From Streptomyces luteogriseus (GTDB taxonomy: Bacteria; Actinomycetota; Actinomycetes; Streptomycetales; Streptomycetaceae), in the NCBI RefSeq assembly GCF_014205055.1, contig NZ_JACHMS010000001.1, positions 6,448,001-6,512,000 of the forward strand: a DNA stretch of 64,000 nucleotides, written 5' to 3'. The notes under the pieces are model-generated. The model was given only the letters and a program-made list of their open reading frames with translations. It was not told where the DNA came from and ran no database searches. How positions within the stretch are numbered: the stretch's first letter is position 1; each line of letters opens with the position of its first letter. Shown in pieces: positions 9,729 through 18,679 of the stretch. A program made the position numbers and the translations under genes.

Positions 9729-10550
9729 GTGAGTGTCGTACCCGCCGATGTCCTGCCGGGCAGTGCCCTGGCGGTGGAGGAGCCCGCCGCGCGTGCGGCC
9801 GAGCTCGGACCTCGGGCGCGGCTGTGGCCGTCGCTGGCGGCCGTGTACCGGGCCCAGCTCTCCCGGGCGCGGGTGGCGCGGATCCCGCTGCTGTTCGTGG
9901 CGACCTTCCAGTCGGTCGGGATCATGATCCTGATGCGCGGGGTCGTGGACGACGGGTCGGAGGCGCAGGCCGTCGTCGCCGGGTCGTCGGTCCTGGTTGT
10001 CGCCTTCGTCGCGCTGAACCTGCTCGCGCAGTACTTCGGACAGCTGCGGGCCAGCGGCGGCCTCGACCACTACGCGACGCTGCCGGTGCCCCCGGCGGCC
10101 GTGGTGCTGGGCGCGGCGGGCGCGTACGCCTCGTTCACCGTGCCCGGGACCGTCGTGACCGCGGTGTTCGGCTGTGTGCTGTTCGGGCTGCCGATGGCCC
10201 ATCTGTGGGTCCTCATGGCCGTGATCCCGCTCGCGGGCGCCGCGCTCGCCGGGCTCGGTGCCGCGCTGGGGCTGCTCGCGCCCCGGCCGGAACTGGCCAC
10301 GCTGCTCGGGCAGCTGGGCATGTCCGCGGCCCTGCTGCTGGGCGTGCTGCCGGCGGACCGGATGCCGGAGGTCGTGCGCTTCACGCGGGATCTGCTGCCG
10401 TCGACGTACGGCGTGGAGGCCTTCGCGCGGACGTTCGGACCGCACCCCGACTGGGCCTTCGTGCTCGGCGATCTCGCGGTGTGCGGGGTCGTCGGCGTCG
10501 TCTCGCTGGCCGTGGCGACCTGGGCGTACCGCCGGGCGGCCGTCCGTTGA
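9729..10550 (+). CDS. ABC-2 type exporter permease
   Basis: 273 aa with six hydrophobic segments after a cytoplasmic N-terminus, matching ABC-2 (DrrB-like) permeases. The start chosen is GTG 9729 (VSVVPADVLPG), supported by AAGGGGAGC about 10 nt upstream; GTG 9699 in the same frame would add ten residues. It follows and probably works with the ATPase at 8606-9625. Confidence 0.87.
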   Translation: MSVVPADVLPGSALAVEEPAARAAELGPRARLWPSLAAVYRAQLSRARVARIPLLFVATFQSVGIMILMRGVVDDGSEAQAVVAGSSVLVVAFVALNLLAQYFGQLRASGGLDHYATLPVPPAAVVLGAAGAYASFTVPGTVVTAVFGCVLFGLPMAHLWVLMAVIPLAGAALAGLGAALGLLAPRPELATLLGQLGMSAALLLGVLPADRMPEVVRFTRDLLPSTYGVEAFARTFGPHPDWAFVLGDLAVCGVVGVVSLAVATWAYRRAAVR

Positions 10551-10606
10551 GCGCGGAGCGGTCCTCCGGTGACGCGGGGCACGAGCGGGGCTGGCACGAT
10601 GGCAGG

Positions 10607-11296
10607 GTGACCGCACCACTGACTCCGCCACCGCCGCCGCATGAACACTCCGCACAGGGTGCGTGGCAGCCGCCGGCCGCCGGGCCTCGGGCTCCCGGTT
10701 CCCAGCACGCCGAGTACGCCGGGGACGGCTGGTACGGACAGGACGGCCCGGGGATGAGGACGGAACTGCGGGAGGCCGCCGTGATCGCGGTGGCCGTGGC
10801 GCTCGGCGGTGTGCTGCTCGGGGTGCTGTGGTGGTGGCTCGCGCCGCACGTGCCGCTGGTCGGCGACGTGGTGGAGAAGAGCTGGGTCGTCTACCTCAAG
10901 GACACCGAAGGGGAGCAGGCCATCGGAGTCGACGGCACGTTCACGCTGCTCGGGCTGGGCTTCGGGGCCGTCAGCGCGCTGGTCGTCTTCCTGCTGCGGC
11001 GGCGCGGAGGCGTGCCGCTGGTGGTGGGGCTGGCCCTCGGCGGGCTGCTCGGGTCGTTGCTCGCCTGGCGGGTCGGGGTGTGGCTCGGCCCCGCCGAGGA
11101 CGTGATCGCGCACGCTCGGGAGGTCGGGCGGGGCGTGACGTTCACCGCGCCGCTGAAGCTGGGCGCCAAGGGTGCGCTGCTGGCCTGGCCGCTCGCCGCG
11201 CTGGTGCTGCACCTCGGGCTGATGGCGCTGTTCGGACCCCGTGACCCGGAGCCGGAGTTCCCCGAGGGGCCGTATCAGGCACCGCCCGCCGTGTGA
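10607..11296 (+). CDS. Conserved membrane protein, possibly DUF2567-like
   Basis: 229 aa. A Pro-rich cytoplasmic N-terminus (about 1-48) is followed by four membrane segments, with a periplasmic stretch between the first two (about residues 75-105). GTG start at 10607, following an AGGG-type ribosome-binding site; the frame is open far upstream but overlaps the permease gene in another frame. The DUF2567 assignment rests on the overall pattern only. Convergent with the deacylase gene, 22 bp away. Confidence 0.7.
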   Translation: MTAPLTPPPPPHEHSAQGAWQPPAAGPRAPGSQHAEYAGDGWYGQDGPGMRTELREAAVIAVAVALGGVLLGVLWWWLAPHVPLVGDVVEKSWVVYLKDTEGEQAIGVDGTFTLLGLGFGAVSALVVFLLRRRGGVPLVVGLALGGLLGSLLAWRVGVWLGPAEDVIAHAREVGRGVTFTAPLKLGAKGALLAWPLAALVLHLGLMALFGPRDPEPEFPEGPYQAPPAV

Positions 11297-11318
11297 GCGC
11301 CCGGCGCCGGGTCCGCGG

Positions 11319-11822
11319 CTACGCCCGGCCGACGGGGGCGAGGACCGCCTCGGTCAGCTTGGCCAGGTCCTCCGGCGCCAGTTCCACCTCGAGGCCCCGC
11401 CTGCCCGCCGAGACGCAGATCGTCGGGTGGGAGGACGCCGACGCGTCGAGGACGGTGGGGAGCTTCCTGCGCTGGCCCAGGGGTGAGATTCCGCCCCTGA
11501 CATAGCCCGTCGTGCGCTCGGCCAGCGCCGGGTCGGCCATCGCCGCGCGCTTGCCGCCCACGGCCGTCGCCAGGGCCTTCAGGTCCAGTTGGCCCGCCAC
11601 CGGGACCACCGCGACCGTCAGGGTGCCGTCGACGTCCGCGACCAGGGTCTTGAAGACGCGGTCGGGGGAGACGCCCATGGCCTCGGCCGCCTCCTCCCCG
11701 TAGGAGGGGTGCGCGGGGTCGTGGTCGTAGGAGTGGACCGTGTACGTCACGCCTGCCGCCGTGAGGGCCACCGTCGCGGGGGTGCCACCTGTCTGCTGCT
11801 GCTTCTTCGGCTTCTTCGCCAT
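11319..11822 (-). CDS. ybaK: YbaK/EbsC-family Cys-tRNA(Pro) deacylase
   Basis: 167 aa, the family length. After a Lys/Gln-rich N-terminus comes the YbaK fold, with the conserved VFKTLV strand, a GKRAAMA segment and a GYVRGGISPLG loop that supports the aminoacyl-tRNA editing site. Expected to hydrolyse mischarged Cys-tRNA(Pro) in the cytoplasm. Transcribed 10 bp downstream of the Lon-domain protein, so probably in one operon with it. Confidence 0.93.
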   Translation of the reverse strand: MAKKPKKQQQTGGTPATVALTAAGVTYTVHSYDHDPAHPSYGEEAAEAMGVSPDRVFKTLVADVDGTLTVAVVPVAGQLDLKALATAVGGKRAAMADPALAERTTGYVRGGISPLGQRRKLPTVLDASASSHPTICVSAGRRGLEVELAPEDLAKLTEAVLAPVGRA

Positions 11823-11832
11823 GCGGATCCGC

Positions 11833-12573
11833 TCAGTTGAGGCTCATCGGGCCGCGCGTCAGCTCCGACGCGGGCAACGACGGCAGACTACGGATGATCG
11901 CCGTCTCGGAGCGAAGGAGTTTCAGCTCGTCGCGCAGGCGGGACGCCGTGTCGGGCGCCTGGAGCAGGCGCTGCTTGGTCGGGGTGTCCAGCATCATCGC
12001 CGCGGCCACGAGGTACGACACCACGCCCGGCTCGTCCGGCAGCTCGGCCCCCGTCGCCAGGGACCGCTCCCGGGCCCCGGCCAGCCGCTTCTGGTACTGG
12101 CGGAAGGACCGCAGCACGCCCTCGGCCAGCGGCGCGGCCTCGTCGCCCGGTTCCTCCTCCAACGGCTCCAGCTCGGCCGTCAGGAAGGGCCCGGACGCCT
12201 CGACCGACAGCAGCTTCACCCGGGTCGTGCCGGTCGCCAGCACCTCGAAGGAGCCGTCGGCGCCCTCCCGGATCGTCGCCGCGTCGGCGATGCAGCCCAC
12301 CTTGTGGAACGCCTTGACCGGGTCCGTGCCGAAACCGGCCGCGGGTCCCCGCTCGGGCAGCGCGGTCGGGTCGGGCATGCCGGGTGCGGTCGAGGCCACC
12401 TCGTGGCCGTCGCGGATCGCCACGACGGCGAACCGGCGTGACTCGTCCTCGGGCGTCTTCAGCAGCTCGCGCATCATGGCGCGATACCGCTCCTCGAAGA
12501 CGTTGAGCGGGAGCACGAGCCCCGGGAACAGCACCGAGTTCAGGGGGAAGAGGGGGAGCCGGACGGTGGTCAC
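11833..12573 (-). CDS. Lon substrate-binding (LonN) domain protein
   Basis: 246 aa. Starts with LPLFPLNSVLFPGLVLPLNVFEERY, the characteristic opening of the N-terminal domain of Lon protease, but has no AAA+ or protease domain. Stand-alone LonN proteins are common in actinobacteria and of unclear role, with substrate recognition or an adaptor function suggested. GTG start at 12573. Followed at 10 bp by the deacylase gene and preceded at 11 bp by an unknown gene, so it is in the middle of a minus-strand operon. Confidence 0.9.
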   Translation of the reverse strand: MTTVRLPLFPLNSVLFPGLVLPLNVFEERYRAMMRELLKTPEDESRRFAVVAIRDGHEVASTAPGMPDPTALPERGPAAGFGTDPVKAFHKVGCIADAATIREGADGSFEVLATGTTRVKLLSVEASGPFLTAELEPLEEEPGDEAAPLAEGVLRSFRQYQKRLAGARERSLATGAELPDEPGVVSYLVAAAMMLDTPTKQRLLQAPDTASRLRDELKLLRSETAIIRSLPSLPASELTRGPMSLN

Positions 12574-12584
12574 GACGCAAAAGC

Positions 12585-13604
12585 CTAATGGTCGCCGGGA
12601 CGGACTCGTCCGCCCCGTTCACTCCGTGGATGCCAGGACGGGTCCCCGGCCACCGCGGACCGCACGTCCTCGCGCACGTGCAGGAAGTGCCCGAGCGGGT
12701 CGTCCGACACCTGGTCCCAGGGGAAGGAGGTGGCGTACGGGCCGTTCAGGCGCAGCTGTTCGACGGCGTCAGGCCAGCGCTCCAGGCGTACCAGGACGAA
12801 GATCAGCAGGTTGCGCATCCGGGCCGGCCAGGGGTCGTGGGCCGGCAGTCGCGGGGACAGCGCGATCGCCCGGTCGACGGCCGCGTCCAGCCGCTCGCGC
12901 GGCACCTCGGGCCCGCAGTCGTCGGTGAGGTAGCCGAAGGCCGCCCGCAGCGGCAGGGCCTGGACCAGCGCGCCGGCCGGAGCGTCCTGGGCGGCGCGGT
13001 CGGCGAAGTCGAAGCACTCGTGGTGCGAGCCGTGCCAGGAGGAGGCCAGGTAGCGCAGGGCCGCCACATGGCAGCCGTAGTGGTGCGGGGCACGGCGGAC
13101 GGCCGCCGCCCACAGTTCCTCGAAGTACGTGTGCCCGGCCTGTGCGCCCCGGGCGTGGTCGAGCGCGAGCCGCCAGGGCACCGGGTCCCGCCGGTCGCCC
13201 CGGGCCGCCGCCGTGATCAGCGGACTCACCTCGCGCAGCAGCTCGGCCCGGGCCGGTGACCGCCAGGCGCGGTCCACCGCCAGCTGGGCCCCGACCAGCA
13301 GCGCGTCGGGGTCCTGCGAGGCGGTGGCGAGCCAGGCGTCCAGCCACTCGGGCCGGGAGCGGGCGAAGGCGGCCAGCCGGGTCACGTACCGGTCGCGCCG
13401 CTCCCACTCCGAGGCCACACGGGTGGCCAGGAGCAGCGAGGCGGCCGGGACGTGGTCACCCCGGGCCGCGGCGACCAGCGCCGGGCTCAGCCGGGCGTCG
13501 GGTGCGTCGAGCAGCACCTCGTCGTCGGCGCACGGCTCGCCGACGAGGTGGGGGGAGGTGCTTGCCATCCGGCTCGCGCGGATGAACGGGAGCTGCATTG
13601 CCAT
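12585..13604 (-). CDS. Conserved hypothetical protein, helical-repeat-like
   Basis: 339 aa, soluble, Ala/Arg-rich, with regularly spaced Trp-containing helices (for example WLDAWLATASQDPDALLVGAQ) that look like a TPR-type solenoid. I do not recognise the family. The start is uncertain: ATG 13604 (MAMQLPF) is used, ATG 13616 is in frame, and neither has a clear ribosome-binding site. Ends 11 bp before the Lon-domain gene, so it is likely the first gene of that operon. Confidence 0.72.
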   Translation of the reverse strand: MAMQLPFIRASRMASTSPHLVGEPCADDEVLLDAPDARLSPALVAAARGDHVPAASLLLATRVASEWERRDRYVTRLAAFARSRPEWLDAWLATASQDPDALLVGAQLAVDRAWRSPARAELLREVSPLITAAARGDRRDPVPWRLALDHARGAQAGHTYFEELWAAAVRRAPHHYGCHVAALRYLASSWHGSHHECFDFADRAAQDAPAGALVQALPLRAAFGYLTDDCGPEVPRERLDAAVDRAIALSPRLPAHDPWPARMRNLLIFVLVRLERWPDAVEQLRLNGPYATSFPWDQVSDDPLGHFLHVREDVRSAVAGDPSWHPRSERGGRVRPGDH

Positions 13605-13737
13605 GGTGCCGACCATTGAAAGTCGGCTGGTCGTGGCGGCGCCAGACTGTTCATGGAACCCACGGAAAGTTGTACATCCGATGGTCAAGAGAACGTAAAA
13701 CCGCGACAGTTCGACAACTGTGGTCACACCAGCACCA

Positions 13738-15315
13738 TCAGTTGCGCCGCAGCAGCCGCGTCGCCCCCGCCGCCACCGTCGTCGCCAGGACCCAGCCCAG
13801 AAGGATCATCGCCGTCGCCAGCCACTGCCAGCCCCCACGTAACTGCCAGAAGCCCACCTGTCCCAGGTCGATGACGGGCAGCAGCAGGTCGAGGGTGAAC
13901 AGCGCCGGGTCCCACTCCGGGTGCTCGCCCCGCTTCAGCGGCGGATGGCCGGCCTGCGCGAAGGCGAGGGAACCCGCCGCCCACAGCACCGCCATCCACA
14001 CCGCGGCCCGGCCCGGCCGGTACCCGTAGGCGACCGTCCAGTCCTGTGCGTAACCCCACAGCTTGGCCGCCATCGGCAGGCTCTCGCGATGCCGTCGCTG
14101 CTTGGCCAGCAGCACCTCACGGGCGTCCTCGTCCTCCCCGCCGGCCCGCAGCACGGCAGCGAGCCGCTCGTACGGCTCCGGGTTGTACTCGGCGGTCGCC
14201 GCCGCCACCCACGCCAGCCGTTCGGACGGCGGGAACGGCCCGCGCGGCACGAGGTTCTCGTAGGCGAAGCCGCCCATGTGCAGCCGCCCCGGGCCCGGCC
14301 AGGCGTCCGCCCGGTCCATCAGGTTGACGATCTTCGCCCCGGACAGCACCACCCGCCCGCGCACCGGTTGCTCCCCGAGGAACCGCAGCTCCGGCGTCTG
14401 CACCCGGCGCAGCGACAGCTCCTGGTCGTCCGTGAGCGTGAACCTGGCCCGCTCGAAGTCGACGGCGTCGCCGAACCGGCCGTCGTCCAGCCGGATCCCG
14501 CCCTCGCACGCGAAGCGCTGGATGCGCGTCCCCTGCGCGGGGGTCATCCCGCTCATCGCCTGGGCGCCGACCCCCGCCGGCGTAAGATAGAGACTGCGCT
14601 CGACCGTCAGCTGGGGGGCGTTCAGCGCGAGCCGCTCGAAGGGGTTGCTCAGCCGCGCCCCGCGCAGGCTCAGGGACACGCCGACGGTGGCGGCGCGCAG
14701 GCTCAGCTCGCCGTGCGACTTCAGCAGCTCGGCCTGGAGGTCCTGGCCGACGGTCATGCCGTCCGCGGCGATCGACCGGCCGCTGTGATCCCGGTGGACG
14801 ATCGCCTGGTTGAGCATCAGGTCCGTGCCTATCTGCGCGTCCGTGAGCCGGATGCCGTGGTGGAAGCGGCAGCGCGGCAGATGCAGATCGCCCTCGGTGT
14901 GCACCCGGGCCGCCTCCAGCCGGGGCACCGAGCAGTCCACCATGCGCAGGGTGGTGAAGCGGGCCTCCGGCAGCAGCACGTCCTGCTCGAAGCGGCACCG
15001 GCGCATCTCGACGTACGGCACCACCGTGCCGCCCGCGAGGTCCAGGGAGCCGCTGACCTGCACCCCGATCAGCTTCAGCGACGACACACGGCCGGCCAGG
15101 GCGGGCGGCCCGTCGAGGAGCAGCCAGCACACGATCCGGGCCCGGACGGTCCGCTCCTCGCCCCACGGGTGACCGCCGTGCGGATCGTCGGCCACGGCAT
15201 CGCCGCAGCTCAGGTCGTACACGGTGCCGTTGCGGAAGGCCTGCCACATGCCGGCCTCGGCCGCGGTCAGGTCGTCGGGCAGATCCCCGTCACGGACGCC
15301 GGCCCCCTCGGTCAC
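13738..15315 (-). CDS. Membrane-anchored pentapeptide-like repeat protein
   Basis: 525 aa. Residues of about 75-380 form a long run of short hydrophobic/polar repeats with L, F and V at regular steps (for example LRMVDCSVPRLEAARV and LSLRGARL), which suggests a right-handed beta-helix related to pentapeptide repeats. The C-terminus has two or three membrane segments (about 430-450, 470-490 and 500-520). GTG start at 15315 with AGGAAGGAAGAG just upstream. Function unknown. Divergent from the his operon. Confidence 0.75.
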   Translation of the reverse strand: MTEGAGVRDGDLPDDLTAAEAGMWQAFRNGTVYDLSCGDAVADDPHGGHPWGEERTVRARIVCWLLLDGPPALAGRVSSLKLIGVQVSGSLDLAGGTVVPYVEMRRCRFEQDVLLPEARFTTLRMVDCSVPRLEAARVHTEGDLHLPRCRFHHGIRLTDAQIGTDLMLNQAIVHRDHSGRSIAADGMTVGQDLQAELLKSHGELSLRAATVGVSLSLRGARLSNPFERLALNAPQLTVERSLYLTPAGVGAQAMSGMTPAQGTRIQRFACEGGIRLDDGRFGDAVDFERARFTLTDDQELSLRRVQTPELRFLGEQPVRGRVVLSGAKIVNLMDRADAWPGPGRLHMGGFAYENLVPRGPFPPSERLAWVAAATAEYNPEPYERLAAVLRAGGEDEDAREVLLAKQRRHRESLPMAAKLWGYAQDWTVAYGYRPGRAAVWMAVLWAAGSLAFAQAGHPPLKRGEHPEWDPALFTLDLLLPVIDLGQVGFWQLRGGWQWLATAMILLGWVLATTVAAGATRLLRRN

Positions 15316-15435
15316 AGCTCTTCCTTCCTCCCCAGGTACTCACGGGTCACTTGCCTAGTACACCGGTTCATGCCCGCTGTGTGACGGCCCGAACGCAAGA
15401 CGTGAAGGTGATCTTCCGGGGTGCCGCGGCGTTCT

Positions 15436-15452
15436 GTATCAGCCATTGATAC
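15436..15452. promoter_or_regulatory. Perfect inverted repeat upstream of hisD
   Basis: GTATCA-5 nt-TGATAC, ending 41 bp before the hisD start in the divergent region (15316-15493). Its size and symmetry fit a dimeric repressor site. No regulator can be named from the sequence. Confidence 0.45.
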
Positions 15453-15493
15453 GCGCGGACGACGCCTCACCCGGGTCTGAGAGAATTGAGCAC

Positions 15494-16819
15494 GTGATCT
15501 CCCGAATCGATCTGCGCGGCGACGCCCTCGTCGAGGGCCCCGCCCTGCGCGACCTGCTGCCCCGAGCCGACTTCGACGTGGCGGCCGCCCTCGAGAAGGT
15601 GCGTCCGATCTGCGAGGACGTGCATCATCGGGGCGACGCGGCGCTGATCGACTTCGCCGAGCGGTTCGACGGAGTCCGGCTGGATCAGGTGCGGGTGCCG
15701 GCCGCCGCGCTCACCCGTGCGCTGGAGGAACTCGACCCGGCCGTGCGCGCGGCCCTGGAGGAGTCCATCCGCCGCGCCCGGACCGTCCACCGCGCCCAGC
15801 GCCGCGACACGCACACCACCCAGGTCGTGCCCGGCGGCTCCGTGACCGAGAAGTGGGTGCCGGTCGACCGCGTCGGGCTGTACGCGCCCGGCGGCCGGTC
15901 CGTCTACCCGTCCTCCGTGATCATGAACGTGGTGCCCGCCCAGGAAGCCGGCGTCGAGTCCGTCGCGCTCGCCTCTCCCGCCCAGGCCGAGTTCGGCGGC
16001 CTGCCGCACCCGACGATCCTCGCCGCCTGCGAGCTCCTCGGCATCGACGAGGTCTACGCCGCCGGCGGTGCCACGGCCGTCGCGATGTTCGCCTACGGCA
16101 CCGAGTCCTGCGCGCCCGCGAACATGGTCACCGGCCCCGGCAACATCTGGGTCGCCGCCGCCAAGCGCTACTTCACCGGCCGCATCGGCATCGACGCCGA
16201 GGCCGGCCCGACCGAGATCGCGGTCCTCGCCGACGACACCGCCGACCCGGTGCACGTCGCCTCCGACCTGATCAGCCAGGCCGAGCACGACCCGCTGGCC
16301 GCCGCCGTCCTCGTCACCGACTCCGTCGAGCTGGCCGACGCCGTAGAGAAGGAACTGGAGCCGCAGGTCGCCGCCACCCGGCACGTCGAGGACCGGATCG
16401 TCCCCGCCCTGTCCGGCAGGCAGTCCGCGATCGTGCTGGTCGACGGCATCGACGAGGGCCTGAAGGTGGTCGACGCGTACGGCGCCGAGCACCTGGAGAT
16501 CCAGACGGCCGACGCCGCCGCCGTGGCCGACCGCGTCCGCAACGCCGGCGCGATCTTCATCGGCCCCTGGGCGCCCGTGTCGCTGGGCGACTACGCGGCC
16601 GGGTCCAACCACGTCCTGCCCACCGGCGGCTGCGCCTGCCACTCCTCGGGCCTGTCCGTCCAGTCCTTCCTGCGCGGCATCCACATCGTCGACTACACGC
16701 GCGAGGCGCTGGCCGACGTCGCGCACCACGTGGTCACGCTGGCCGAGGCGGAGGACCTGCCGGCCCACGGCGCGGCGATCAAGGCGAGGTTCGACTGGAA
16801 GGTTCCCCCGGGCAAGTGA
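15494..16819 (+). CDS. hisD: Histidinol dehydrogenase
   Basis: 441 aa, full length. Oxidises histidinol to histidine in two NAD-dependent steps, the last two reactions of histidine synthesis. Conserved stretches include GGRSVYPSSV, the TGPGNIWV nucleotide-binding segment, AGPTEI and GSNHVLPTGG, which carries metal and substrate ligands. The start is GTG 15494 (VISRIDLRGD); the frame is open upstream but not conserved. First gene of the his operon; its stop overlaps the hisC start by 4 nt (GTGA). Confidence 0.97.
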   Translation: MISRIDLRGDALVEGPALRDLLPRADFDVAAALEKVRPICEDVHHRGDAALIDFAERFDGVRLDQVRVPAAALTRALEELDPAVRAALEESIRRARTVHRAQRRDTHTTQVVPGGSVTEKWVPVDRVGLYAPGGRSVYPSSVIMNVVPAQEAGVESVALASPAQAEFGGLPHPTILAACELLGIDEVYAAGGATAVAMFAYGTESCAPANMVTGPGNIWVAAAKRYFTGRIGIDAEAGPTEIAVLADDTADPVHVASDLISQAEHDPLAAAVLVTDSVELADAVEKELEPQVAATRHVEDRIVPALSGRQSAIVLVDGIDEGLKVVDAYGAEHLEIQTADAAAVADRVRNAGAIFIGPWAPVSLGDYAAGSNHVLPTGGCACHSSGLSVQSFLRGIHIVDYTREALADVAHHVVTLAEAEDLPAHGAAIKARFDWKVPPGK

Positions 16820-17928
16820 ACGACGTACGCATCGACGATCTCCCCGTACGGGACGAGCTGCGCGGCAAGTCCCCCTACGGCGCGCCCCAGCTGGACGTCC
16901 CCGTACGGCTGAACACCAACGAGAACCCCTACCCGCTGCCCGAGCCGCTGGTCGAACGCATCGCCGAGCGGGTCCGGGAAGCCGCCCGGAACCTCAACCG
17001 CTACCCGGACCGGGACGCGGTCGAGCTGCGTACGCGGCTGGCGGAGTACCTGACGGACACGTCCGGACACGAAGTCGGCGTCGCCAACGTCTGGGCGGCC
17101 AACGGCTCCAACGAGGTCATCCAGCAGCTGCTGCAGACCTTCGGCGGACCGGGCCGCACCGCCATCGGCTTCGAGCCTTCGTACTCGATGCACGGCCTCA
17201 TCTCGCGCGGCACGGGCACCGGCTGGATCTCCGGTCCGCGCAACGAGGACTTCACCATCGACGTCGCCGCCGCCGAGAAGGCCATCGCCGAGAACCGGCC
17301 GGACGTCGTCTTCATCACCACCCCCAACAACCCCACCGGCACGGCCGTGCCGCCCGAGACGGTCCTCGCGCTGTACGAGGCCGCCCAGGCGGCGAAGCCG
17401 TCGATGGTGGTGGTCGACGAGGCGTACATCGAGTTCAGCCACGGCGACTCGCTGCTGCCGCTGATCGAGGGCCGCCCGAACCTCGTCGTCTCCCGCACGA
17501 TGTCCAAGGCGTTCGGCGCCGCGGGCCTGCGCCTCGGCTATCTCGCGGCGCACCCGGCGGTCGTCGACGCCGTCCAGCTGGTCCGGCTGCCCTACCACCT
17601 GTCGGCCGTGACCCAGGCGACCGCCCTGGCCGCCCTGGAGCACACCGGCACGCTGCTGGGCTACGTCGAGCAGCTCAAGACCGAACGGGACCGCCTGGTC
17701 ACCGAACTGCTCGCGATCGGCTACGAGGTGACCGCGTCGGACGCGAACTTCGTGCAGTTCGGCCGCTTCGAGGACTCCCACGCGACCTGGCAGAAGATCC
17801 TCGACCGGGGCGTCCTGGTCCGGGACAACGGCGTGCCCGGCTGGCTGCGGGTCACCGCCGGAACCCCCGAAGAGAACGACGCGTTCCTCGACGCGGTCCG
17901 TGAACTGAAGAAGGAGCAGAGCGCATGA
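16816..17928 (+). CDS. hisC: Histidinol-phosphate aminotransferase
   Basis: 370 aa, PLP fold type I. RLNTNENPYPLP marks the substrate entrance and TTPNNPTGT the cofactor-phosphate region. VVDEAYIEF contains the Asp contacting the pyridine nitrogen, and the Schiff-base Lys is K231 in SKAFGAAGLRLGY. Converts imidazole-acetol phosphate to histidinol phosphate with glutamate. GTG start overlapping the hisD stop; its own stop overlaps the hisB ATG by 4 nt. Confidence 0.97.
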   Translation: MNDVRIDDLPVRDELRGKSPYGAPQLDVPVRLNTNENPYPLPEPLVERIAERVREAARNLNRYPDRDAVELRTRLAEYLTDTSGHEVGVANVWAANGSNEVIQQLLQTFGGPGRTAIGFEPSYSMHGLISRGTGTGWISGPRNEDFTIDVAAAEKAIAENRPDVVFITTPNNPTGTAVPPETVLALYEAAQAAKPSMVVVDEAYIEFSHGDSLLPLIEGRPNLVVSRTMSKAFGAAGLRLGYLAAHPAVVDAVQLVRLPYHLSAVTQATALAALEHTGTLLGYVEQLKTERDRLVTELLAIGYEVTASDANFVQFGRFEDSHATWQKILDRGVLVRDNGVPGWLRVTAGTPEENDAFLDAVRELKKEQSA

Positions 17929-18518
17929 ACCGCGTAGGCCGCACAGAGCGGGTGACCAAGGAGACCTCGGTCCTCGTCGAGATCGATCTCGACGGCACCG
18001 GCAAGACCGACATCAAGACCGGCGTCGGCTTCTACGACCACATGCTCGACCAGCTCGGCCGGCACGGTCTGTTCGACCTCACGGTGAAGACCGAGGGCGA
18101 CCTGCACATCGACTCGCACCACACCATCGAGGACACCGCCCTCGCCCTCGGCGCCGCCTTCAAGCAGGCCCTCGGCGACAAGGTCGGCATCTACCGCTTC
18201 GGCAACTGCACGGTCCCCCTGGACGAGTCCCTCGCCCAGGTCACCGTCGACCTGTCCGGCCGCCCCTACCTCGTGCACACCGAGCCCGAGAAGATGGCGC
18301 CGATGATCGGCGAGTACGACACGACCATGACCCGGCACATCCTGGAGTCCTTCGTGGCCCAGGCGCAGATCGCGCTGCACGTGCACGTGCCCTACGGGCG
18401 CAACGCGCACCACATCGTGGAGTGCCAGTTCAAGGCGCTCGCCCGCGCCCTGCGCTACGCGTCCGAGCGCGACCCGCGCGCGGCCGGCATCCTCCCGTCC
18501 ACGAAGGGCGCCCTGTGA
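17925..18518 (+). CDS. hisB: Imidazoleglycerol-phosphate dehydratase
   Basis: 197 aa, monofunctional IGPD without the histidinol-phosphatase domain seen in enterics. The two manganese-binding His clusters are visible in DSHHTIEDTA and NAHHIVE. Dehydrates imidazoleglycerol phosphate to imidazole-acetol phosphate. ATG start overlaps hisC; the stop overlaps the GTG of a small membrane ORF. Confidence 0.97.
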   Translation: MNRVGRTERVTKETSVLVEIDLDGTGKTDIKTGVGFYDHMLDQLGRHGLFDLTVKTEGDLHIDSHHTIEDTALALGAAFKQALGDKVGIYRFGNCTVPLDESLAQVTVDLSGRPYLVHTEPEKMAPMIGEYDTTMTRHILESFVAQAQIALHVHVPYGRNAHHIVECQFKALARALRYASERDPRAAGILPSTKGAL

Positions 18519-18679
18519 ACGGCACCTCGACCCTGCTGATCGTCGTCGGCCTCTTCCTCGTCGGCGGGATCTACTCCTTCATCAAGCAGCAGATGCCCAA
18601 GGGCCTGATCGTGCTGCTGTCGATCGGCGCCGCGATGTGCCTGGCGGCCGGTGTGGTGAGGCTGGAGGTGTGGAATTGA
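18515..18679 (+). CDS. Small two-helix membrane protein inside the his operon
   Basis: 54 aa, nearly all hydrophobic, with membrane helices at about 5-23 and 31-48 joined by a short basic loop (KQQMPKG). The GTG start overlaps the hisB stop and the TGA overlaps the TTG start of hisH, so it is coupled on both sides and is probably translated. No known histidine enzyme fits. It may be a Streptomyces-conserved accessory protein, but its function is unknown. Confidence 0.75.
   Translation: MNGTSTLLIVVGLFLVGGIYSFIKQQMPKGLIVLLSIGAAMCLAAGVVRLEVWN

Noticed and set aside
9824..10606. Upstream extension of the membrane protein at 10607
   Set aside because: The frame overlaps the permease gene and reads as Arg/Ala-rich shadow sequence.
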